NCBI GenBank assembly: GCA_902799045.1
Contig: CADBZH010000004.1
Location: forward strand, 1-54,103
Source of the DNA: an uncultured Eubacteriales bacterium
GTDB taxonomy: Bacteria; Bacillota; Clostridia; Christensenellales; Aristaeellaceae
Length of the DNA: 54,103 nucleotides
Direction of reading: 5' to 3'
The notes beneath the pieces were generated by a model that saw nothing but the letters and a program-made list of their open reading frames with translations, had not been told where the DNA came from and made no database searches. This document shows positions 1-8,494 of the stretch, piece after piece. The position numbers and the translations under genes were made by a program. Numbering within the stretch: the first letter of the stretch is position 1; each line of letters begins with the position of its first letter.

Positions 1-128
1 TTCTGCGGCGCCTTTTCCGGCATCTGTCTCTTGCAAATTTCTCGATTTACCTCCAGTAAACCTTCGAAATCTGCAAGGCCACCTGCCGAAAAATGCACTA
101 GCAGCCTCGATGCTCGAATTAATCATCG
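1..128. repeat. Degenerate copy of a palindromic intergenic repeat, cut by the window edge
   Basis: Non-coding sequence downstream of the minus-strand galactofuranosyltransferase gene. It shares recognisable blocks with the element at 24917-25080: a core reading CTCGA, then CCAGTAAACCTTCGAAA at about 41-70, and a CCGAAAAATGCAC block near 88-100. The similarity is patchy, so this is either an old copy or only a related hairpin. The left end lies outside the window. Confidence 0.45.
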
Positions 129-131
129 TCT

Positions 132-157
132 ACCTAGGGGCTACTTCAGCCCCAGGT
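132..157 (-). other. Hairpin over the end of the GlfT2-like gene
   Basis: ACCTAGGGGCT and AGCCCCAGGT can pair with one bulged base around a 5-base loop, covering the TAG stop of the minus-strand gene. No U-tract follows on the minus strand, so an intrinsic terminator is doubtful. It may act together with the repeat beyond it. Confidence 0.35.
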
Positions 158-1943
158 ACATATCCCAGAACGCGCGGGAGGTCAGCGTGGCGTAGGCCTC
201 GCGATAGCTCTGCCCGGCGGCGTCATAGCCGCGCACCAGGCGAACGCACATCCCCAGCCCCTTGAACACGTAGGACAGCGATTTCAAGACGCTGCGCCGG
301 GTGACAAAGCCGCGCTCGCTCAGCTCGTTGTAATTCAAAAGTGCCTTGCGGCGGTAGCAGGCCCAGGGCGGCGAGAGGAAGGCGTCCACGACGGTCGGCC
401 CCTTCGGCGGCAGGAACAGCCCGTTCAGGAAGTAGAGCCGCAGGGTGTGGATGCCGCCCTTTTTCTTTTTCAGGTTCTTGCGGTAGGTCTTTTCGTCGAA
501 GCGAAGGTCCAGCTCGCCCAAGGGGACGAACTTGTCCGAGGCGGCCATCACCTCGGCGTGCAGCGCTTCCGGGTCCCGCCGCATCAGCCCCTCCGCGCCG
601 GCCAGATAGTCCCGGACGCCCCGGAGCACCAGCTCGCAGTCCTTGTAGCGATAGCGCACCAGGTTTGCCAGGATCCGGTACAGCAGCTGGGCGGACATGC
701 GCATCCAGTTCACATCGGGGCGATGGATGGCGTTCATCATCATCAGATTGCGGATCTCATAGTATTCCATGCTGGAGGCGAACTTGTAGGCGAAGGGCTC
801 GTGCCACAGGCAGATGCCGTTCAGGGCCAGCACGTCGCTGCCGGTGCGCAGGCCGAATTCCACGTCGTCCATGCGGATGAACATCGGCATGGGCAGGCTT
901 TCGTTGGAAATCTTTGACATGGGGATGCAGCTGTACCACCAGGCGTTGAAGTCGAAGGGCACCTCCACCTCGTTCGCCAGCACGTTTTGGATCTGGCGCA
1001 GATCCAGGTTGAACTTGCCGCACTCCACATAGCGCCCGTTCCAAGCGCCGCAGCATTCGTGCTGCCGCCAGCGGTTGTCCAGGCGCAGCATGGCGCCCGC
1101 GATGGTCTTGCCCTGGTATTCGCGCTTCATCAGCCGCAGCAGGCGGTAGTTGCGCAGCAGCGCGTCCGTGTTGATCAGAACGTCGTCGTCCATCACCAGC
1201 ACGTGGGTGAACGGGCGGCGGGGGGCGCAGTCCAGGATCTCCATCATGCCGCGGGCAAAGCCGCCGGAGCCGCCGGTGTTCCTGTTGGGCACGATGTGCA
1301 CGCGGTCGCTTTGGAGCCTGGGGATGTCCAGAGTCCGGCCGTTGTCGGCGATGAACACGTCCAGGTGGCCGTGCAGGTCGCACCCGGGGTTTTCGATGAT
1401 CTCCCGGTTGATCAGGGCGATGTTGCGCTCGATGAACGCCTCCCGCCGGAAGGTGCAGATGTCGATGGCGATGTCCACCGGGTTCAGCTGCCCCTCCGCG
1501 ACCCGCGTCGTGTAGGCGCCGCCATACAGCGCGCAGCGCTCGCTGATGGCGTACAACGAACAGCAGACGACGCCGCGGTCGGAGAGGCCCACGGGGATCT
1601 CAAACTCAAAGGCCTGCCGCTCCCCGGCGCAACACACCTGCTCCGCGAACACGTGGCGGAACGTCTTCTTGCCGATGATCTCCCAGTGCACCAGCTGGAC
1701 CTGGAATTCGCCGCTCAGCTCCAGCCGCAGGCTCAGGTTGTCCAGCCGGGTATACTTGCGCCACTTGCCGAGGGAAAAGCTGTTGAAATAGGTGTCCAGG
1801 TCCAGGTGCGTCCACTGGGGCAGCCTCATCGCGCCGGCTTCGGGATCGCGCCAGGGGCTGTGTTCGCCCTCGCGGGGCCTGAAGTACATTTCCAGCGTCG
1901 AACAGGTGTCCGCGTTCGGAAACAGCAATTCCTGCAGGATCAT
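141..1943 (-). CDS. GlfT2-like galactofuranosyltransferase (GT2 family)
   Basis: 600 aa, close to the length of mycobacterial GlfT2. Residues 1 to about 150 form a beta-rich N-terminal domain, followed by a GT-A fold. The fold contains NTGGSGGFARG, the metal-binding DDD at 252-254 (VMDDDVLIN), DDVEFGLR and a later LWHEPF that places the catalytic-region His. The C-terminus is helical. The family polymerises galactofuranose from UDP-Galf on the cytoplasmic membrane face. The ATG directly follows the TGA of the upstream ABC ATPase gene, with AGGAGG 8 bases before it, so the two are translationally coupled. Neighbouring Wzm/Wzt genes suggest that it builds the glycan they export. No UDP-galactopyranose mutase gene is in the window, so UDP-Galf must come from elsewhere. 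Confidence 0.85.
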   Translation of the reverse strand: MILQELLFPNADTCSTLEMYFRPREGEHSPWRDPEAGAMRLPQWTHLDLDTYFNSFSLGKWRKYTRLDNLSLRLELSGEFQVQLVHWEIIGKKTFRHVFAEQVCCAGERQAFEFEIPVGLSDRGVVCCSLYAISERCALYGGAYTTRVAEGQLNPVDIAIDICTFRREAFIERNIALINREIIENPGCDLHGHLDVFIADNGRTLDIPRLQSDRVHIVPNRNTGGSGGFARGMMEILDCAPRRPFTHVLVMDDDVLINTDALLRNYRLLRLMKREYQGKTIAGAMLRLDNRWRQHECCGAWNGRYVECGKFNLDLRQIQNVLANEVEVPFDFNAWWYSCIPMSKISNESLPMPMFIRMDDVEFGLRTGSDVLALNGICLWHEPFAYKFASSMEYYEIRNLMMMNAIHRPDVNWMRMSAQLLYRILANLVRYRYKDCELVLRGVRDYLAGAEGLMRRDPEALHAEVMAASDKFVPLGELDLRFDEKTYRKNLKKKKGGIHTLRLYFLNGLFLPPKGPTVVDAFLSPPWACYRRKALLNYNELSERGFVTRRSVLKSLSYVFKGLGMCVRLVRGYDAAGQSYREAYATLTSRAFWDMYLGLK

Positions 1944-2693
1944 TCAGTTTTCCTCCTGTTCTTTCATCCAGGCGAGGTAGGCGTCGCAGACCTCCGCGGA
2001 GGGCCCGTCGGCCATCACATGGCCCCGGTTCAGCCAGATGGCCCGCCGGCAGAGCTTCTTCACCTGGTTGATGTCATGCGACACGAACAGCAGCGTCCGC
2101 CCCGCGCCCAGCATCCGGTCCATGGTCCGGTAGCACTTCTGCTGGAAGTTGTAGTCGCCCACGGCCAGCACCTCGTCCACCACCAGGATGTCCGCCTGGA
2201 CGTGGGTGGCGATGGAAAAGCCGAGGCGGGCGATCATGCCGGAGGAGTAGCTGCGCACCGGCACGTCGATGAACGGCTCCAGCTCGGCGTATTCCACGAT
2301 GCTGTCAAAGTTCTCCTGCATGTACCTGCGCCGGTGGCCCAGCAGCGCGCCGTTCAGGTACACGTTCTCGCGGCCGGTGAGATCCGGGTCAAAGCCCGCG
2401 CCCAGCTCGATCAGCGGCGCGATGCTGCCGCGCACCCGCACGCTGCCCTCGGTGGCCTCCATGACGCCGGCGATCAGCTTCAGCATCGTGCTCTTGCCGC
2501 TGCCGTTCTTGCCGATCAGGGCCACGCTCTCGCCCCGTTCGATGGAAAAGCTGACCCGGCTCAGGGCCTCGAAGCCGGAGAAGCGCAGCTTCCGCCGCAC
2601 CAGCTTGACCATGTATTCCTTCAGGGTGTTGGTGCGTTCCTGCTCCATGATGAACCGCATGGAGACGTTTTGAATGTCGATCACATTGTCCAT
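1944..2693 (-). CDS. Polysaccharide ABC exporter, ATP-binding subunit (Wzt/TagH type)
   Basis: 249 aa. Walker A is GKNGSGKST, the signature region is YSSGMIARLGFSIA, Walker B is ILVVDEVLAVGD, and the switch His is in FVSHD. This signature is typical of the Wzt/KpsT/TagH class that powers export of undecaprenyl-linked glycans. The protein ends soon after the NBD, so it has no C-terminal carbohydrate-binding domain of the kind that reads chain caps in long Wzt proteins. Substrate recognition by such a domain is therefore unlikely. It lies 18 bases after the permease gene and abuts the galactofuranosyltransferase gene. Confidence 0.92.
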   Translation of the reverse strand: MDNVIDIQNVSMRFIMEQERTNTLKEYMVKLVRRKLRFSGFEALSRVSFSIERGESVALIGKNGSGKSTMLKLIAGVMEATEGSVRVRGSIAPLIELGAGFDPDLTGRENVYLNGALLGHRRRYMQENFDSIVEYAELEPFIDVPVRSYSSGMIARLGFSIATHVQADILVVDEVLAVGDYNFQQKCYRTMDRMLGAGRTLLFVSHDINQVKKLCRRAIWLNRGHVMADGPSAEVCDAYLAWMKEQEEN

Positions 2694-2711
2694 ATTTCGC
2701 TCTCCGCACGG

Positions 2712-3488
2712 TCAGATGTAGAAGATGAAGTTCCGGCGCATCCGGTCAAACAGCACGGCGCCGACGGCGAACATCGCCAGCGACGTTCCCGCCGCGTAAA
2801 GCCACGCGCCGACGGCGGGGATCCGCCCGTAGAGCATCAGCTCCCGGAACAGGTAGATGATGGTGTAGATCGGGTTCAGGCGGATGATCCGCGCGACGCC
2901 CTCCGGCACGGCCTCGATGGGGTAGAAGATCGGCGTGGCGTACATCAGCACCATCGTGAACACGCTGTACAGGTGCGTCACGTCCTGAAACTTCACCGCC
3001 AGGCCGGAGAGGATCATGCCCATGCCGCCGGCGAAGAACAGCAGGAAGATCAGCGGCACGAAGAACAGCAGCATCGAGAAGTGGAACTGCACCCGGGTGA
3101 ACACCATGACGATCAACACCGCCACCAGGCTCAGCGCCATCGTGGTGAAGTTCGAGAGCACCTTCGCCAGCGGGAACACGCACGTGGGCACGTAGACCTT
3201 CTTGATCAGGATCCCGTTGTCGACGATCGAATACATGGCCTTGTTCGTGGACTCGTTGAAGAAGTTGAAGATGGTCTGGCCGCAGATCAGGTACAGCGGA
3301 TAGTTTTCGATGTCGAAGCGGAACATGTAGCTGAAGACGACCATCATCACCGTCATCATCATCAGCGGGTTCAGCAGGCTCCAGAAATAGCCCAGGAAGC
3401 TTCGGCGGTATTTCAAGCGCAGGTCCCGCTTCACCAGCTCGCCGATCAGGTGGGAATACCGGATCGTCATGATCACTTCGTGCTTCAT
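2712..3488 (-). CDS. Polysaccharide ABC exporter, permease subunit (Wzm/TagG type)
   Basis: 258 aa from the chosen ATG at 3488 (MKHEVI...). An N-terminal amphipathic region with LVKRDLRLKYRRSFLG is characteristic of ABC-2 polysaccharide permeases, followed by about six hydrophobic segments. The frame extends upstream to an ATG at 3551, but the promoter at 3556-3584 would start transcription at about 3549. The longer form is therefore unlikely. A start at 3470 (MTIRYS) is also possible. It is the first gene of the three-gene minus-strand operon and forms the membrane channel for the ATPase next door. Confidence 0.9.
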   Translation of the reverse strand: MKHEVIMTIRYSHLIGELVKRDLRLKYRRSFLGYFWSLLNPLMMMTVMMVVFSYMFRFDIENYPLYLICGQTIFNFFNESTNKAMYSIVDNGILIKKVYVPTCVFPLAKVLSNFTTMALSLVAVLIVMVFTRVQFHFSMLLFFVPLIFLLFFAGGMGMILSGLAVKFQDVTHLYSVFTMVLMYATPIFYPIEAVPEGVARIIRLNPIYTIIYLFRELMLYGRIPAVGAWLYAAGTSLAMFAVGAVLFDRMRRNFIFYI

Positions 3489-3555
3489 TCGTCCAATGCC
3501 CAAAGGTTTCCACGCTCCCGCGCCATGCGGCGTATAATCACAAATATCCATTTAT

Positions 3556-3584
3556 ATTGTACAATGGATGCATGGGCGGGTCAA
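3556..3584 (-). promoter_or_regulatory. Sigma-A-like promoter of the Wzm-Wzt-GlfT2 operon
   Basis: Read on the minus strand: TTGACC (3579-3584), a 17-base spacer, then TACAAT (3556-3561). The expected transcription start is near 3549, about 60 bases before the ATG at 3488. Confidence 0.7.
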
Positions 3585-3730
3585 CCGGTTTTGCCGAAAA
3601 TTCCTGTGACATTTGGCGAAGCGGGAGCCTTTGCGGGAAGCGCGGGGAGGGGGCCGCGCCCGCGCGTGTAAACAAAGGGTCATGATATTGGAAATAAACG
3701 TTACAATCTGTTGTGAGTTTGCAAAGGCGA

Positions 3731-3759
3731 TTGACTCGGCGTGAGAATTCAAGTATAAT
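3731..3759 (+). promoter_or_regulatory. Sigma-A-like promoter of the main plus-strand cluster
   Basis: TTGACT (3731-3736), a 17-base spacer, then a perfect TATAAT (3754-3759). The expected transcription start is near 3766, leaving a leader of about 190 bases before the first gene. The 403-base gap at 3552-3954 holds this promoter, the divergent one at 3556-3584 and the leader; I see no gene in it. Confidence 0.75.
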
Positions 3760-3765
3760 GATGAT

Positions 3766-3954
3766 GTATATTCAGGTGAAATGGGGACTCAGGCACAGGA
3801 CGGGATGGAGGCGGCACCGGCTGGATTGGCGGGCCGTGAAAACCCCGGACACAGCGAAGATGCGCGCGGGACAAAGGTCCGGCGCGGGGCGAAGCCGTGC
3901 CGTTTGACAGAGACGATTTGGGAGAAACGAGCCCAATACGACGGAGGATGGAAT
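3766..3954 (+). promoter_or_regulatory. Long GC-rich 5' leader of the main cluster
   Basis: About 189 untranslated bases between the predicted start of transcription and the first ATG. It contains short complementary stretches such as GGACAAAGGTCC (near 3873-3884) and a GGC...GAAGCC stem just after, which could fold. I do not recognise a known riboswitch class. A role in antitermination or attenuation of a very long operon is inference only. Confidence 0.3.
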
Positions 3955-5325
3955 ATGCGAATCAACAAGAATTACGACATGGAAATCGATCTCAGGGATT
4001 TGTTTTTTGAGCTGCTCTACAAGTGGCGCAGCCTTGTGGCTGCCGCGCTGATCGGGGCGGTTCTGCTGGCGGGGCTTCAGTACTACTCCGTCTCCAGCAC
4101 GCATGCCAAAGGCAAGCAGACCAAGGAGGAGAAGCAGTTCGAGATCGACCTGGAGAACTATCGCGACTCCGTCAAAAACGCTCAGAACAACATTCGCACC
4201 TATAACAAGCTGATCAAGGAGAAGAACGACTATCTGGAGCAGTCCGTCTACATGACGCTGGATTCCCAGAACGTGTGGTCGGCTGCCAAGCGCTTCTACA
4301 TCAAGATGGACCAGTCGGTGCTGGACGCGCTGCCCCAGGGCATCCAGGAGGACCCGGCGGATTACGTCGCCTCCGTCTACACCTCGACGCTGAAGACCAA
4401 CCTGGACGAGGCGGAGATGGAGGCGCTGCTGGGCACCGGCAAGCGGGAATACATCGACGAACTGGTGACCATCGGCAGCGACAACGCCAGCAACACGATA
4501 ACGGTTCGGGTCTACGGCCCGGACGAGGCAACGGTCGCGAGCCAGCTCGACTACTTCGTCGACCGCATGGAGACGGTTTGCCAGCCCATGGCGCAGGAGG
4601 TCGGTGCGCATACGCTGACGCTGGTGGGCGAGAACGTGAACGCCCGCACGGACAGCAACCTGTCCGCCAAGCAGGACGAGATCAACAAGCAGATCGCCGG
4701 CTGGCAGAAGGCCCTCAAGGATCAGCGCGAGGAACTGAACGAGCTGGAGGGCAAGAAGGAGCCGTCCGCCCCCGGCATGCACCTGGTGCGCTACGGCGTC
4801 ATCGGCTTCCTGCTGGGCGCGATCCTGCTGGCGGCCATCTACCTCGTGAAATACGTGGCGGCCAAGAAGCTGCGCTCCGGGCGCGAGCTGAATGACCGCT
4901 TCGGCGTGCAGGTGCTCGGCGAATACGCGCATTCCCGCGCCCGCCGCCCCGGCAAGGGCCTGGACAGGCTGTTTGAGAAGTGGGAGTTCAAGCACGCCGT
5001 CGCCGATCCCAAGGTGGTCGAGGCCAACCTCGGCGCGCTGATGACCGAGCGCTTTGCGGGCAGGAAGCTGCTGCTGACGGGCACCTGCGCCCAGCAGAAG
5101 CTGGACGCGCTGGCCGGCAGCCTGCGGGGCCGGATGCCCGGCGCCTGCGAGATCGCCGCGAAGGGCGATATCCTGGTCAACGCCGACGCCATTTCGGCGG
5201 TGAAGGACGCCGACGCCGTGATCCTGGTGGAGGAGAAGCACGCCTCCCGGATCGCCGATATCGAGCGTGCGGCGGAGCTGCTCATCATCAGCGAGGCCGA
5301 CGTCGGCGGCAGCATCGTCCTGTAG
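3955..5325 (+). CDS. Wzz/CapA-like chain-length regulator with a kinase-like tail
   Basis: 456 aa. The start is fixed by GGAGG at 3943-3947, 7 bases before ATG 3955. The layout is that of a polysaccharide co-polymerase: a short cytoplasmic N-terminus (MEIDLRDLFFELLYKWRS), TM1 at about 26-45, a long extracytoplasmic region with coiled-coil stretches, and TM2 at about 279-300. These proteins set chain length with the polymerase. Unusually, about 155 residues follow TM2. They resemble a bacterial tyrosine-kinase (CpsD/BY-kinase) fold in order, with GRKLLLTGTC where the P-loop strand should be and DADAVILVEEKH where the later strand and helix should be. The GxxGxGK[ST] Walker A motif is absent. 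No separate active CpsD or CpsB is in the window. Confidence 0.82.
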   Translation: MRINKNYDMEIDLRDLFFELLYKWRSLVAAALIGAVLLAGLQYYSVSSTHAKGKQTKEEKQFEIDLENYRDSVKNAQNNIRTYNKLIKEKNDYLEQSVYMTLDSQNVWSAAKRFYIKMDQSVLDALPQGIQEDPADYVASVYTSTLKTNLDEAEMEALLGTGKREYIDELVTIGSDNASNTITVRVYGPDEATVASQLDYFVDRMETVCQPMAQEVGAHTLTLVGENVNARTDSNLSAKQDEINKQIAGWQKALKDQREELNELEGKKEPSAPGMHLVRYGVIGFLLGAILLAAIYLVKYVAAKKLRSGRELNDRFGVQVLGEYAHSRARRPGKGLDRLFEKWEFKHAVADPKVVEANLGALMTERFAGRKLLLTGTCAQQKLDALAGSLRGRMPGACEIAAKGDILVNADAISAVKDADAVILVEEKHASRIADIERAAELLIISEADVGGSIVL

Positions 5326-5346
5326 GGCGTCGGTTATCGCTCCGTT

Positions 5347-8300
5347 ATGGCGACTGAAAACACGCTCCGCGGCCTGGCCGACCGCAGGCGCATCGCCGCG
5401 CGCATCGCGGATTTCCTGGAATACCTGCTGATGCTGGCGGTGCTGCTGGAGTGCAACTCCATGTACTGCTACGCGGTGGAAACCGTGGGCCGCGTGGACA
5501 TGTACATGCTGTTCTACCGGCTGTCGATGGGGCTTGCGGCCGCGGCGCTGGCGATTCGGCTCTGGCTGAATCCGAAGCCCCTTCGCCGGTGTCTGGAAGA
5601 GCTTGCGCCCTTCGGGCTGCTGATCGTCTGGGCCGTCGCGTTTTATCTGTTGAACGTCCGGCTGCAGGAGGCGTGGAAGCGGCAGAGCTATGTCATGAAT
5701 TTCCTGCTGTTCCTGCCGCTGATGACGGCCCTCTTCAAGGCGAAGCAGCGGGACGGGCAGGGGCTGGATCTGCTTCTGAAATATTCGGACATCGTGTGCG
5801 TGCTGGCGGCCCTGAGCCTGGCGGTCTATCTGGCCAGCGTGCTGCGGCCGGAGAGCGTGCAGGCGGATCTGATCTATTCCCGCTGGAACAACCGGCGCGC
5901 CACCACCGCCCAGCTGAACCTGCTGGACGTGTGCCAGGCGGTGCTGCGGGCCAAGTGGCAGATGCTCGGTGTCTCGCTGCTGAGAAACCGCAGCCTGTTC
6001 ACCGAGCCGCTGATGTTCGCGCTGCCCCTCTTGATCTCGCTGAACGCGGAGCTGTTCTTGCGGGACGAGCACGACCGCTGGCGGGTGCTGCGCTGGGCGC
6101 TTCTGTCGGTCGCGCTGCTGGTCGTGAACGCCACCATCGGGTTGATGCTGGCGGCGGTGGCCTGGGGCCTGAAGGCGGTTTCGGCGTGCCTGACCCACCG
6201 CAGGCGCTGGCTGGTCATCCCGATGCTGGTCCTGGCCGTCGGCGTGGTCGCGTTCATGTTCCTCGAAAAGGGACGGTCGTCCTACCTGAACACGGCCATC
6301 TCGGGAAGCTCGATGAGCGACCACCTGGACGACTACAGCGCCAGCTTCAAGGCTTTCGCCACGAGCCCCTGGCTGGGTGTCGGCTTCCTCAACGAGGAGG
6401 GCATTTTCGCCCACATGCAGGCCTTCCGCCTGAACAATCCCGGCCTGAGCAACACCGCGGGCACGGTTCTCGCCGAGGGCGGGGCGATGCTCGGGCTGAT
6501 GTGCGCGCTGCCGTTTTTCGTCTGCTGCCTGTATCTGTTCCGCCGCAGGAACTGGCGCGTCGCCTGCTGGGCCGTGGGCATGCTGGGCGCGGCCGTCGGC
6601 ATCATCTTCAAGTATCACCTGCTGCTGATGCTGCTGATCGCCTTTGGATACTCGCTTCTGGAGGTCCGCCGGGAAGGCGGCAGGCTCCGGCTGGCGCTGG
6701 CGGATGTCAGGGACCGGCAGGCGGAGCCAAAGGCCGACAAAGCCGGGAAATGGCTGCCCGTGCTGGCGGCCGCCCTGGGCATCGGACTGGTGAACGGGGC
6801 GCTGGCGCTCTTCGGCGCGCCGGTGTGGAGCGCGCTGCGTGCGTTCCTCCGCGGCCATCAGTTCAGCGTGGGCCAGTCGCCGCTGCGCGCCTTCTGCCTG
6901 GCAATTGCGCTGCTGCTGAACGGCGTCGGCGTGCGCCGGGCGCTGCGCGGCGAGGCTTCCTGGGCGCGGGTCGCCGGGCTGCTGGCTTGGGACGCCGCTT
7001 ATCTGCTGCTCTATCCGGCGCTGTTTTCCTGGGTCAACACCCTGCTGCCGATGCTCGGCCTGTGGGGAGAGCTTCGGGAGTGCGTGCTGCTGCTGGCGGC
7101 CTGGATGCTGCCGACGGCGCTGCTGCTCCTGTGGCCGGCGCGCCGACTGAACCGCAGAAACGCGGCGGCTCTGGGCGCGACGGCGGCGGTGATCGCCGCG
7201 ATTGTCTGCGCCGGGAGCCTGTACATCGACCGCCATGCCGGCGCGGAGGACGCGCTGGCGGCGGAGCTGAACGAGCTGACACAGTGCGCGACGGGCAGCG
7301 TGTACGTCAACGATATGCCGCTGAAGTATCGCCGCCTGGCGAAGGGCCTCGCCCTGCCCGCGACGCGGGACAGCGGCTACGAGGTCGAGGAGAACGCCAC
7401 GGTCGTCTTTGAGGCGGGCGCGGAGCGGCGCGAGCTGATGGAATACGGCTTCCAGGTGGCGCGGCTTCAGGACGGACACCTGGTCTACACCACCGATCCG
7501 GCGGTCATCGCCCGCCTGGCGGAGCGGGGAACGGCGGTTTACCGCTACTATCCCTTTGGCCGGGAGGTGGATCTGGCCTCCCTGGCGGAGCTGAACGCCC
7601 TCCAGGTGACGGACGAAGGCGCCGTGATCGTGGACGGGCCGATCGAATCGCTGGCCTCCGGGCCGTATGACACGCTCTATCCCGGTGAATACAGCGCCGT
7701 CTACGCGCTGCACATCGATCCCGAGCGCCGCTCGGAGCTGCCCGCGGACGCGACGGTGTGCCGCGCCGCGCTGACCTGGGATTACGGCCAGTCGTCGCTG
7801 GCGCAGCATCCGGTGGCGCTGGATGCCTTTGACGCGAACGGGGACGCCGAGGTTTCGGTGCCGTTTGCGCTGGTCGGCATCGCCGACGGCGTGGAATACC
7901 AGCTGTTCGGCGAGGCGGACGTCCGCGTCGAGGTGCGGTCGATCGACGTTCGGCAGACGCCGAGCTACATCACTGTCACCGACTACAACAGCCATCGGGA
8001 CGTGATCCGCGAGAGCTACTTCAACCTGGACGGCACGCCCTGCGACATGGGCGGATACGCCGTGCTGGAGCAGGAGTTCGACATGGCGGACCGGCTGATC
8101 GCCCAGCGCTTCTGCGACGCGGACAGAAACCCGGTGCTGGTGCGCAGCGGCTACGCGGAGCTTCGGTACACCCACAACGCCAAGGGCTCGCCGGACAGCG
8201 AGTCCTATATGGGAACGGACGGCAAGCCGATCATGATCGCCTATGGCTATGCCTCCCAGCACTGGGAGTACGACGCCTACGGCAACATCGCGGTGACCCG

Positions 8301-8439
8301 CTATTACGATGTAAACGGCGATCCGGTGAACAACGCCGCGGGATACGCGGTGCTGGTGCGAGAATACGACGACCAGCGCCAGATCGTCCGACAGGAATAC
8401 CTGGACACCGACGGAAACGCGGTGGAGCCCGCCTCGTGA
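5347..8439 (+). CDS. Large O-antigen-polymerase/ligase-like membrane protein with 32-residue repeats
   Basis: 1030 aa. The first ~450 residues are a multi-spanning polymerase/ligase-like region containing the Wzy-family pattern ATSPWLGVGF, and NPGLSNTAGTVLAEGG soon after. A further set of membrane segments follows to about 620. Next comes an extracytoplasmic domain (about 625-875) that resembles the C-terminus of the second polymerase at 47351-50140. Residues 880-1030 are about 4.7 copies of a 32-residue repeat. It starts 21 bases after the Wzz-like gene with no strong ribosome site, suggesting translational coupling. It probably polymerises or ligates glycan. The operon also has a simpler Wzy at 25109, so the roles may differ. 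Confidence 0.75.
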   Translation: MATENTLRGLADRRRIAARIADFLEYLLMLAVLLECNSMYCYAVETVGRVDMYMLFYRLSMGLAAAALAIRLWLNPKPLRRCLEELAPFGLLIVWAVAFYLLNVRLQEAWKRQSYVMNFLLFLPLMTALFKAKQRDGQGLDLLLKYSDIVCVLAALSLAVYLASVLRPESVQADLIYSRWNNRRATTAQLNLLDVCQAVLRAKWQMLGVSLLRNRSLFTEPLMFALPLLISLNAELFLRDEHDRWRVLRWALLSVALLVVNATIGLMLAAVAWGLKAVSACLTHRRRWLVIPMLVLAVGVVAFMFLEKGRSSYLNTAISGSSMSDHLDDYSASFKAFATSPWLGVGFLNEEGIFAHMQAFRLNNPGLSNTAGTVLAEGGAMLGLMCALPFFVCCLYLFRRRNWRVACWAVGMLGAAVGIIFKYHLLLMLLIAFGYSLLEVRREGGRLRLALADVRDRQAEPKADKAGKWLPVLAAALGIGLVNGALALFGAPVWSALRAFLRGHQFSVGQSPLRAFCLAIALLLNGVGVRRALRGEASWARVAGLLAWDAAYLLLYPALFSWVNTLLPMLGLWGELRECVLLLAAWMLPTALLLLWPARRLNRRNAAALGATAAVIAAIVCAGSLYIDRHAGAEDALAAELNELTQCATGSVYVNDMPLKYRRLAKGLALPATRDSGYEVEENATVVFEAGAERRELMEYGFQVARLQDGHLVYTTDPAVIARLAERGTAVYRYYPFGREVDLASLAELNALQVTDEGAVIVDGPIESLASGPYDTLYPGEYSAVYALHIDPERRSELPADATVCRAALTWDYGQSSLAQHPVALDAFDANGDAEVSVPFALVGIADGVEYQLFGEADVRVEVRSIDVRQTPSYITVTDYNSHRDVIRESYFNLDGTPCDMGGYAVLEQEFDMADRLIAQRFCDADRNPVLVRSGYAELRYTHNAKGSPDSESYMGTDGKPIMIAYGYASQHWEYDAYGNIAVTRYYDVNGDPVNNAAGYAVLVREYDDQRQIVRQEYLDTDGNAVEPAS
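7984..8436 (+). repeat. Tandem 32-residue Y-D/D-G repeats at a protein C-terminus
   Basis: In the frame of the 1030-aa protein there are four successive units of 31-32 residues and one partial unit. The pattern is YDxxGxIxxxxYxDxDGxPV, then xxxxGYAxxxxE. Examples include YYDVNGDPV with GYAVLVRE, and FCDADRNPV with GYAELRYT. The repeats resemble RHS/YD-type beta repeats and may bind glycan or cell wall; this is inference. Confidence 0.8.
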
Positions 8440-8494
8440 CCGGGCGCCCCGCGCAATAAGACAGGCAGTTTGACGACGGGAGGTACGGCTTTCA

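Noticed and set aside
3766-3954. Cyclic-di-GMP or other known riboswitch in the leader
   Set aside because: Conserved cores of the c-di-GMP-I, ykkC and ydaO classes could not be found in order.
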